The notes under the pieces were generated by a model. It was given only the letters and a program-made list of their open reading frames with translations, did not search any database and was not told the origin of the DNA. A stretch of 64,000 bases of DNA, taken from assembly GCA_025267735.1 (NCBI GenBank), contig CM046304.1, forward strand, positions 25,857,381 to 25,921,380, in the 5' to 3' direction. The translations under genes and the position numbers were made by a program. Below, piece after piece: positions 53,798-64,000 of the stretch. The stretch is from Mactra quadrangularis (lineage: Eukaryota > Mollusca > Bivalvia > Venerida > Mactridae). How positions within the stretch are numbered: position 1 is the stretch's first letter; every line of letters starts with the position of its first letter.

Positions 53798-56199
53798 TAA
53801 CTGTTACATAAAAATGTTTTATAATTTCAAACTGGTATCAGTGTTTATAGTTAAAACTTGGTGCATGATCCCCTACCAATGGTATCCCAAGATTTATGAG
53901 AAGATATACTGTGGATGATGAGATATACTGTGGATATATGGTGAGATGATGAACCCCTCAATCATACTTACCCTGTTAGATCAGACAAGTATGAATTACA
54001 TCTCTAACAGTTGATATACTTGTATACTTAGTTAAAGATGGCTACCATGCTGTGTTCTAGTATTAAAGTATACTGTTTAAATAGTCTCATATATGAACTG
54101 ATAGAGTATTTTGATCCTCTCGAGACTCAAACTAGTCACATTTGATTTATTATATTTCTTAACACAGTGTTGTAAAGGTTCTATTAAATATATTGGCTTT
54201 TATATAACACCTTCAAAGAGTATCAAATGTTCAAAATTTTAATTTGAAATATTTGGGTGTCAGGTTTTTCTTTTCTTCTTTTTGGATAAAAGAGTAAAAT
54301 GTCAAAAGAACTTGTTAGGATAGATACATATTATAATTGTAAAAATGTGCCTTTTGTTGCCAAATTTTGACCTTTATTGACAATATATTGACTGTTCCCT
54401 GTTCTTATTGTCACTGCTATGATTCTATGAGTGGTTATTTTATAAAAATATGTTAGCCACAGAAAACAGAATGAAATTGCATGATTTTATGTTCTTTAAA
54501 CTTCTATTTTAATGAACAATAAAATTGGCATTTTCAATTTTAGACTTTTTAGCTTGAGCTTGTACAGGCGGAAAAGAGCACTTGATTTAATAATGACAAA
54601 GAATTACTGACATAAGGATAGCAGTAAGCCTGATTGACGGATCTTTACAAGCTAAAAGACTTGAAGTTGACTTGAAGTGTGATAGAACTCAAAGCAATGA
54701 GGTCAATTTATCCTGTTTAGGAATTATTGCTTGACCATTGATTGGCAGGTCTCTACTCTGTGGTGAAAGTTGTTAAAAGCTGTAAATTTCCTGTAAAAGC
54801 TGGTAATCTGCTTGACAAACAAATTGTGATGCTTTGATTACATTGGAAAACAGAAATAAGACTCCCTAGCCACCTGCTGCCAACTGCAGCACCTAGGACA
54901 TCCTAGTGTTAACTTAAAACATGGATCAAGTCAAGAAGGTGCATAACAGGTTAAACTGCAACTTGCTTCATACTCTTATCATTTAGTACATCACGAGTTT
55001 TCAAAAAACAGACAGCAACTGTCATAATCTGCATGAACTCTTTTTATGACCATCTGAGAAAATACTGTAAGATATATACTACCCTCCACATGTTGTTTAA
55101 GTTTTAATGTTCTACTTCCTTATCTTTGTGTATCTCTTCATTCAATCTTTAACTTCATGATAAAACATCTTGTTTTGATTTATTGAAAAAAATCCCAGGA
55201 TTGTATTTTTTATTCCTATCTTCATTAGGTACAACTTCTAAATTACTAATTATCAGAACTTTGATCTTACCTATATTCAGTTGGTACATTTAATAAGATA
55301 TTAACACTCAGCATGGGTACCCCCTCTGTACATGTATTAAATTAGGATTAAATTCATGTCAGGCATCTATGTCTTAATATATGGTACATCTGTTTTTAAG
55401 TGGTGCGGAGAAATTTTGATATATGTTTCATTACGCTATGGGAATTCATACATGAAGGGGCAGTGTATAAGATTTTGATTGGACAGGGCTTTTTTCCCAT
55501 GGTTGTAGAAGAGAAGAAGTATAAGTTGACTTGTCTGTTAGTAAGTCCTTAGACTTTGGAAGGATTTAAAGAAAGTATTTTATGAGGTCTTGTAAGTATT
55601 TACTAGAACTGAGATTCCAGTATGTGTATTTTGTCCATTTTATGGAAACAGTAAATGAAATGTGTTGGCAATGAAATAGTTTTGTATGTGGCTGTATGTT
55701 TTCTGATATTAATGGTATGATTTTAGCAATGAGTTGTACAGAGCTCTGAAAATCATTTTCATCAGTGAGTGTTACACTTAGCCCAGCAATAATTGTTTTC
55801 AATTGTCAAAGACAATTTATGTAGATAAGAATGCAATAAGAGGTTGCAGTTAAATGCTCCTTGGAAATTCCTGGTACTTGAACATTAGTGTGGTAAATGT
55901 TGCACTATAGATTTACCTTGTTATACTCCATCGAATTATTGTAAACGTACTTGTTGTGCAATGTTATTCATCTCTTTGGAATTTCTAATGTATACAAAGT
56001 TGAAAGAATGACAGGATTGACTGACAATAGGTGGAAACCTTGTCAACAACTAACAGATGTTGACACCCCCTAGTGTTGATCATTTAACATTTCTCTTGAA
56101 ATTTGTAATATATTATAGCTTCTAGTTCGTGTAATGAGGGGTTTTAAAATTTGATAGTTTTTTCCTGTTTGTTGTTAAAGATCATGGTTGCTGTTCATT

Positions 56200-56385
56200 A
56201 AAGTAGCCTGTCTGCTCATATAGACAACTTGCTGACTTGCCTGGGTATAAAGAAGACTTTAGTGATCTGTCTGGGTTTTTAATAAGACTTCGGTGACCTG
56301 TCTTCTTATATATATAACTTGAATGAACTGTCTGCCAAGATTTCAAAAGAGGTATTTGACCTGCTGATTGAGCCTTATCAAGATT
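56200..56385. repeat. highly degenerate 32-38 bp tandem repeat
   Basis: Five or so units built around GACTT(T/C)(A/G)GTGA(T/C)CTGTCT, for example at 56253, 56287 and 56322, separated by T/A-rich spacers. The similarity is clear between adjacent units but low overall. Confidence 0.5.
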
Positions 56386-59300
56386 ACTCAAATGAAGATA
56401 ACCTTAAGTCTGTCAATGGATGTTCATACCATCGACGTCTAACTGTATTTTGTTAAGCCCTCATACCGGTAGTTTCTATGAATCAGGTCTTAGAACTAAC
56501 ATAGATCTAGAAGAGTTCTATAATTAATGATAAATCATTGCCGGAAGAAACCACATGTTTCCACTAGTAGAGTTCTATCTAGATTTTTGTTGAAGTGTTT
56601 TTATATAAATACATAGATAGGGTACTTGATTAAATTATCTTGTTTTCTATTTATTTATGTTGCAAGGAAGTCTGTGTAACATTCAATGTTATTTATAGAT
56701 TATCTGGCTTCTAGGAAAATATTCCAATGATTTGTGTTGATAAAGATTTTCAAACTATTTTTGATTTATTACATTATTTTGGTTCAATTAATGAATTATA
56801 CCAGACATGACTGAGAGAGTTGTGTGTTTATAATTGGCTGTGCTACTCATGTGCTCTTAGATTGTAGTATTTTGTTCTTTTTGTTGGGTTGGTTAAGTAA
56901 TGAGGGCTCTGTCATTGCTGGTTCCTTATAAATAAGACTCCTTCATTTGTCCATAGACATCTATGACTCATTGCAACAATATTTTGAGCAAGATTCCTTA
57001 ATTGGGCTGTGGTCAAACAAGTTATGAGATGTAAAAGACTGTGACAAGCTACTCAGATTACAAGACCCAACAATGTTCTATCATGATCAATCATGGTTGA
57101 CTTGGGTTGTATTTTGTATGGGTATGCCTGTCATGGAGATTTTTAAAGTGTCAGTTATAGACTTAAAGGTTTTAATAGACTTCAGACCCCAGGGTTTGTA
57201 ATGCAAAATAAAATAAAAACGTTTTAATTATCATAACCTTAAAATAAAGGCCATGCTTTTTATTCATTATTCTTTTATTCCATTATTCACGTAATGGTCA
57301 AGCAGATTAAGGATAGTGGAGTGCAAACAACTGTGGACAGTAAGTGGTATTGAATATTATTTCTCCGCTATTCAAACTTCAAATAGACTTCTAGGACAGT
57401 TAGACTCTACTGTTCACTAATTTAGTATTGTTTTGTGAGTGTTACACTTATCTTATCAAGTCATTGTTTATTCTGATAAGTTACAGTGGAGTATTCACTT
57501 GTTGGTCTAAATTTTCATCCATGATTATTGTTGCTAGACACAGAGATATGTATCACCATCTTCTTGCAGGATAATTGTCAAAACTTAGTCAAACACTGTC
57601 CTTTATATATTTATAAACAAACCATTCATGGTGACAGCTCTTCATTGTGGAAACCAAATTTGTACAACTTAACTTAGGTTTTCTTCATTTGATGATTCTC
57701 GGGCAACAGCAGTCATCACCTAACATTTTCTTTTATTGTGTTATATTGTAAAGAGTGAAACTATCAACAAGCCCAACTTTATTAAGTGTTATCTTCTAAC
57801 TCAAATCAATTTTCACTGTTCTTAGGCTACAGACTTGTTGGTTAAGGCGATGTTTAGGCAACAGTTTGCTATATTATACTCTTCCATGTAATTAAGTTTT
57901 AAATGGGATGACTTTTGTATAATTTGGGCTAAGTTGAGTACATTCCAAGAAAAGTTAGTTAAATGTATAGTTAATGAGTGTCATGATTATCTTGTAAACA
58001 AGTCCTGTTTGTGGTTTACAACTCAATGATAGAACAAGGAAAACTGCAGTTACAATAAATTTCCAATTGAAAATTTAATGAGAGGTTTAGATGTCATTCT
58101 GAGTAACATGTTCTATCTCAGTGCAGTTGTGCAGAAAAGTTCAAAATAAAGCCCTTGGGTAATCACATACTGTGTGTGTTATATCTAATATTGTATGGGT
58201 TTAATGGATTCATGGTTTAAGTAAATTGATCGTTACATAGAAAATTATAATTTCTCCCGCTGTTTAAGTGATATTAGAGCAGGGTTGTATCATTGAACAG
58301 TCACCCTCGGGGCTCGGTGTCATGTCAGGTTGATAGATTGTTTGGCAGCCTTTGTATTTTAACTTCTTTGTTTATCTTCCACTATGTTTTCATCTGATAT
58401 TGATAAATTTGCATACAATATTGATTCAAGTTACTTAAATTCTTTCATACTGGTTGAGTTCACATACGTTTCTCAATAATTATATTATTGGAGAACATTT
58501 CTATTCATTAAAGGGACACAACTCTAGTTTATACTTTAAGTTGGTAGAAAATTATGTCGACATGAGTTAGCTTTCTTGATTTCACTCATTGAAAAATTAT
58601 ATTTACTGCAAATTATGTTCAGTTTATGCTTAAATATGAATGTTAGTTTAATTTTCTTGGGTTTTCTGGTTTTCAATACCTTTACTGTGTAATCAGTTTT
58701 AATTGAAACCTATTTAATTACATACAAAACCAATTAACCACAGTTATATCTGACTGGTAATAGAACCCTTTAGTATTTTCAATGGCATAAAAATAAATTA
58801 TTGATTAAAATTAAACTAAATTTTTATCATTTTTTTGTATCTTATCATATATTGACTGATAGATTTCAATATTTCTTTCCAATTTAATAAGTTATATGAT
58901 ATTATCTAACAGTGGCAGGCAAAATTAATTTCTTATTTATTCAGATTTTTATCTTTTTTATCAAATCTACCTATCTGTCTGTCTACCTTTGAATTATTTG
59001 ATCATTTCTTTCAGTTGGGAGAACTTATTATTCAGTCAGAATTTATTCAGTTTGGTAAAATTAATTCTGTTAAATATTCAGTATATATTTATAACCTTAC
59101 AATTCTTTTGCTATTTAAATGTTAATAGTCTTTTTTATAGTAATTCTTGTAGAAGTCTATACCTGTACATCATCCAAAATAACGATCATTATGTTTGGTT
59201 ATAAAACTAAATGGGGTTTTTAGGACATACACAGAAATGGGCATTTCAATGAAAAGAAATAGTAGTCGTTGAGTTTTTAAGCAAAATGTACTTAATACCA

Positions 59301-60558
59301 TTTTATAGCTACATTATACCAATGATCAAACAGACCTGAATCCAGGCTTTGGGCACTATTCAATAAAGCTTACAGCATAAAAAACATGCACATTTGGCTG
59401 GTGATTTTTGACATTATTATTTTCTTAAGTCAACCCTAAGTCTTTAAATCTCCATACTATATTGAGACATTGATTACGATCTTAAAGTTTGTTTCATGTT
59501 AAATTACCATTAAATGACAAGATTATCTGATTAATGTAATTAATTTATGTTTAATTAACTTAATTCCTTGATATCAGATAGAAGCATATAGTACATAATG
59601 ACTTCTCCCTACTATATCTTAAGTTTTATCAAGAGTTTATTAAAATAAATGATCCCTATAAATAGATGTTTTGTATTAAGGTTTTACAGTGTTGATATTT
59701 ATCAGGATTGTGGTTTTGTTAATGTTTGAGGTGTGAGATATAGTATTTTCATGATAATATCATGTAGTGTAGTTTGTAGCTGATCAGGTTTCAGTTAGAA
59801 CTCCTCTGATGAACTTGGCGGTATGTTGGGCTTTGTTGTAATATTACTCAATGGTTACGCCATTCAATCTCATGCAACTTGCTTTGCATTGTTAAATTGA
59901 TTTAAGAAAACAAAACTTACCAAAAATACTACTGTGACAATGTCACATACTCATTGTTTTGGAAGAATTCTTCTTGAAGGTCTACATATTAAAGATTTTA
60001 TTTCTGTTACTTAATAAAAAGTATTTCCAGAGGGATATTTTTGTAGTCTTGTAAGAAACCCCTCGATTTGAAGTTTACTTGAATTTTTATGCTAAGTTGC
60101 TGGGTAAATGGACAACCAGCTATGTTTTTTTGCCTGAATAATATGTTTTCTGAAAGTATTACTTACCCAAACCCAAATATAGGTTGTCAGGGGCAATCGG
60201 ATGACCTTGAGCTCTGTTTGAATGTCCATGTACCATTTTAGACCCAATTCTAATGGCAATGAATGTTGCCTGATATTCTCTACAGTCTCTGTTCTCCATT
60301 ATGTTTGGGATTCATTCAGAAATTCAACAAAGCCTTATATGGTCAGTATAACCAGCCTCATTGTCTATGTCTAGTCAATCATACATGATGGCTGCAAGGT
60401 TTGCTTTATTGGAATATGATCATAACATGTTATAATAACCCTACTTCATGCCAATCATGATCCAGACATATTAATGTCTCAATATTTCAATTGTAGAATG
60501 TCTGCCATGTTATCCTATAGAGGATGGAATTAAACATTGTCTATTGCTATGGATATTA

Positions 60559-60753
60559 TAGTGGAACCTTTTTACTATGAACAATTGCAGAACTATGCTG
60601 AATTAGCTGTTATAGAGGAGACAGTTTTATGATAGGTCATTTTCATTGGAAAAAGTGACAAGGCAAAGGTGACCCTAAGGTGGCTGCTGTTGAGAGGTGA
60701 CTGTTATTTGGGTTGCTGCTATTATTAGGTGGCTAGTATGGAAGGTTTCACTG
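60559..60753. mobile_element. pogo/Tigger-like MITE
   Basis: 195-bp element. Left end TAGTGGAACCTTTTTACTATG; right end, reverse complemented, CAGTGAAACCTTCCATACTAG. TA flanks both sides (60557-60558, 60754-60755). The interior repeats AGGTG(A/G)C and GTGGCTGCTGTTG motifs and is non-coding. Confidence 0.75.
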
Positions 60754-61866
60754 TAAAATGTAATCAATTTGCTAATACATTGTACAAGTATCTCCCTTGT
60801 GTATTCTGGTATGTTGTTGAAGAATGTGATGAAACATTTAGCAGGTTTTATACATACTTGAACCATGGCTTACATTGATACCAGCTCTCTTGTAATCAAT
60901 ATGTCCTTGTATTTAAATGTATAAATTATATTTAAGACTTATTACTGCTATGGTAACCTGTTCTTGGCAAGCTATTGGTGAAGAGATCATTGTTTATGCC
61001 ATGGCCATGCATTCATAGATAAAGGTGCAAGTGTACGCCTACCATTTATCCTTGAGACAAGTTTTCATTTGTAGGAGTTTTTTTTTCTGCGCCCCAGGAC
61101 TTGCGAAAATCTCCTCTACCCAAATCTAACTTAGTCTTCATGAATATGAATGTACATTGCAAATTAAAGTTTGATTTTATTTTTTGTATGAAGGAAATGT
61201 TAACATTCAAATCTTTAAAGCTCTGGATTAGATTGTGTATTGTTGACTGATTGATTATTTGATATATAAATGGTTTGATTACAGTTTTATCTTGCTGTAG
61301 AGTGACAACTTACATAAGTTTATAAGATACAATATTCCTGTATGAATCAGTGTATATGACAGGAAACATATGTTCTATTTTGATGAAACACTTGATTGAT
61401 AGATGTAACATTGTAGTACTAGAAATATTGTCTTATTTTATCCTTGAAGTTTTTTTTCTTGATAATTTTTCCTGCATTTGCACATGCTACATGGTACACT
61501 GTCTTATAAGCTATTTGTAACTTTATTAGTTTGTTTTTGGTTAGTGACCTGGTCGTGAGGTCAGATAATTAATTAAGTTTTTGTAATTTACTACCTTTGT
61601 GGCAAAGATTGACCTTGCATGTCCAAGTTTGGTTTAATTGCTAGGTCGTGAAATGTTTTACTTAAGCTGTTTATCTTTTGCAAAGTTGTCCTTATGAAGT
61701 TTTGCTTAGCTAACTTTAATTCCTTGATTCTCACCAGAATGACAGACTTTTGCTGTAAATTTCATTAAACATTTAACTTAATTGACCTTAAATTAATATG
61801 CATTGTTAATTTCAATTAAAAGAGGACCTCTGATCATAACATATGGTAAATCTACAAGCATTTTTT

Positions 61867-62009
61867 ATCAAATCTCTCAGAGGCATGTAGAATTTAGATT
61901 GACCATGCTTAATTTAATCAATCATTTCTTGGCTTTTTGTATCAGTTCTCTCTGAAGCATGTAGAATTTAGATTGACCATGCTAAATTTAATCAATCATT
62001 TCTTGGCTT
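61867..62009. repeat. 74-bp tandem duplication
   Basis: Two adjacent direct copies with period 74 bp, both containing GCATGTAGAATTTAGATTGA and ending CAATCATTTCTTGGCTT. Only a few substitutions separate them, so the duplication is recent. Confidence 0.9.
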
Positions 62010-62482
62010 CAGAATTTTAATCACTTAGCCGTAGGCAAAATGTCTCTGTTCTTAATTAGCTAACTAAATATAAATTTGACCAGAATTGTGTCTATAAACT
62101 ATGGGCCATTATATATTTGGATGATATTTCCATCAGAAGACTCATAGTCTCAACTCTCCGGGTATAAACGTTCAGTAATTTAAATTTGATAGTTAAGATA
62201 TTCTGACCAACCTGATCGAACTAAGTATTGATAATTGTACTATACTAAACTGTAGGTGTTTATTTGTATATTGATGTTTTATCTATACGACTTATACACT
62301 TGTTGAGTAGAATATTCTACCATAGAGAGCCTTGAGAGATAATATCCACTAGGCAATGGCGGCATAAACGATTTTTTGAAAGTACTCATTAATAGATAGA
62401 GGAAAATTTTATCTTACACTTGTCTTGGTGAATACTGTGTTACTGCTTCACTGATTGTTATTATTGGATTTGAAATTCAAAA

Positions 62483-62515
62483 ATGGAGGGAACTAACACA
62501 GTGTCTGGGAAAAAG
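62483..62515 (+). CDS. short first coding exon (11 codons), candidate alternative start of the long gene
   Basis: ATG in an optimal context (AAAATGG), 11 codons (MEGTNTVSGKK), then donor AAG|GTAATA in phase 0. Upstream sequence (62150-62400) has moderately raised CpG, 6 in 300 bp, against the depleted intron. The phase equals that of the exons at 28.07 and 33.65 kb. The peptide is too short to name a gene. Confidence 0.5.
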
Positions 62516-63498
62516 GTAATATCTTTTCCATTTGAATTGTTTTAATGCTTTAACTTGATTATGTGTTAATTTTTTGCCGGAAGCCATTTTGTATCAAGGT
62601 ACTCAAGCCAGGTGGGATATTTATAAAGCGTGTGGCTGCCTCTCTTTTTGATGTAATATTTGCATTGATTTTCTTTGTCAGTTTTAAAGGGTTTGTTGAA
62701 AGGTCAAGGTTATGGATCAATATTGAACTTAAAAATTGTCAGGTGTGCTTAAATTACCTGATTGTCTGCTGATAATGGTTGTCAGTTGCCGTCTGCTGTT
62801 TGTTTATTTGTCTGCCAGTCATTCATTGTCATTTATTCTGAAAGCACTTGGAATAAGTGTTTGTTGTCAGGCAATGCAGTTGTTCTAAATAATGAGTAAT
62901 ATTATTGCATTTTAGCCTTGAGGGTTCCAAGATCCTGATGATATGAAATTTATTGGAATGCTTGAAATTTTATAATGTACTTGAGCAGGCTATGAAATCG
63001 TGTGACTTGTTTATATAGATTCTGCAGCTGACTTTGTCTCCATTCTCTGTGCCAAGAAATACTTAAAACTACTATGATAGTTTGATTATCAAGGGATATA
63101 CTGCTTATTGAGAGCTTGCTACCAACCTGGTTTACCTATGTATGAATATAGTTATGATATTTAGGATCCCTAGTTAGAGAAACAAAAGAAGTGCCACTGT
63201 CTACCTTCATGTCTGTGCTATTTACCTAACTATATCTTCCTTTTAATGTAACCGAAAGAATATTTTCAATGTAACAGAGCGAACCCTGTTAAATGTAACA
63301 GTAAGAACCCTATTACATTCAATGCAACAGAAAGAAACCCTGCAGATGTTGTCAAAACTGTTTAAAATGTTTAGAAATGAAAGTAGACTTTGAATGATAT
63401 TTTAAACATAAGGCAGATGTTTGAAACTGATGGACTAGATATTTATATTCAACATATGTTCACATAAATTAAGTTTGGAAATGGTCTGTTGGTATATA
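62516..63498 (+). other. intron, no feature seen
   Basis: CpG-poor, T-rich DNA continuing the character of the long intron. Short repeated GTAACAG(A/T)AAGAACCC segments occur near 63250-63350. No coding exon recognised. Confidence 0.4.
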
Positions 63499-63690
63499 CA
63501 GTCAAACCCCCCTCATTGGTCACCCCCTGTAATGGTTACCTCAGATATACTCCACTTCTCAACAGCAGTCCGATTGGATTCATCACTTTTGCAAGTTCAA
63601 GTGAAAATTACTCCCTCTAGCAGTCATCTTTCTATTACAACCTCTAATCATTGTCCTGCATCTGGCTTTTGTGAAATGGTATTACGGTAT
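63499..63690. mobile_element. pogo-like element, left end only
   Basis: TA then CAGTCAAACCCCCCTCATTG and TGTAATGGTTACCTC, the style of a pogo/Tigger terminal and subterminal repeat. No matching right end was found before 63.75 kb. The boundary is approximate and the copy probably truncated. Confidence 0.5.
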
Positions 63691-64000
63691 AGAATTTAAA
63701 TAATCAGTTTTTTGTAAGAGTTTAATCTGATTGTAAGCCTTACCTTTTAATTTACAAAAAATGATGAACTTTGCAGATGAATTGACTTTATAGTGAATAT
63801 ATCGTAAAACTTTTTAATTGCTTATATTAGGTTTAAAGGCCAAAGGGACTATTCAATTCTTTTAAATTTATAAAAATCTATATGTTAAGTTTTGTTGTTG
63901 ATTCAGAGAGATTTTGAAAATTTAATTTATATGTTGAAAACCATCTTTTGTGTTTAATGTAATAAAATTTTTAATATATTAACTTTGCTAGGTTGTTTTC

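Larger units (their letters stand above)
33692..62482 (+). other. giant CpG-depleted, T-rich intron
   Basis: About 29 kb without a convincing coding exon. The plus strand is T-rich (195 T versus 136 A counted in 46021-46500) and has almost no CpG, both expected for the sense strand of a transcribed, germline-methylated intron. Recognised contents are pogo-like MITE remnants at 35.66 and 60.56 kb, simple repeats at 53.65 and 56.2 kb, a 74-bp duplication at 61.87 kb and AT-rich, homeodomain-site-rich patches near 37.5-38.9 kb. SINEs and the palindromic MITEs of the left third were not seen here. Confidence 0.55.

Overview
This is a eukaryotic, almost certainly metazoan window. It is AT-rich, its genes are split by GT-AG introns, and it carries tRNA-derived SINEs, a LINE 3' end, many small inverted-repeat DNA elements (MITEs) and very long non-coding stretches. 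The tRNA-SINE types, the mosaic CpG pattern and the gene content fit a lophotrochozoan, most likely a bivalve mollusc; the species cannot be named from sequence alone.

Layout. 0.4-2.2 kb: first three coding exons (minus strand) of the tRNA cytosine methyltransferase TRDMT1/DNMT2, whose remainder lies off the left edge. 2.3 kb: a tRNA-Glu(CTC) gene, divergent from TRDMT1 and only 84 bp from its start codon. 2.6-12.7 kb: repeat-rich DNA with tRNA-SINEs, a G/C-run inverted-repeat element, five copies of a palindromic MITE with about 9-bp target duplications, a perfect 84-bp hAT-type hairpin and a TTAA-flanked MITE. It also holds one intron-less minus-strand gene for a HAD-fold protein (6.9-8.05 kb). 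12.7-19.5 kb: HTATIP2/TIP30-like short-chain dehydrogenase on the minus strand, six coding exons, with an N-terminal membrane segment and probably a roughly 3.2-kb 3' UTR containing a 26-bp minisatellite. 19.5-28 kb: intergenic DNA with a LINE tail, a hairpin MITE and a tandemly duplicated SINE carrying a nested insertion. 28.07 kb: a 90-codon plus-strand 5' coding exon of unknown identity. 33.0-33.7 kb: CpG-rich promoter-like block and a short first coding exon. 33.7-62.5 kb: 29 kb with no gene body, CpG-depleted and T-rich, read as one giant intron. 62.48 kb: a second short first coding exon.

The main interpretation beyond plain gene calls is that the plus-strand exons at 28.07, 33.65 and 62.48 kb all end in phase 0. 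They may be alternative first exons, each with its own promoter, of one long gene whose common exons lie beyond the right edge. CpG depletion and strand skew agree with the transcription units inferred from splice sites: TRDMT1 and HTATIP2 on minus and the long gene on plus look germline-methylated, while the HAD-like gene keeps its CpGs. I found no CRISPR array, operon or prokaryotic defence system. The least explained items are the HAD-like gene (its first motif is DxN, not DxD), the alternative-first-exon locus and the MITE families.
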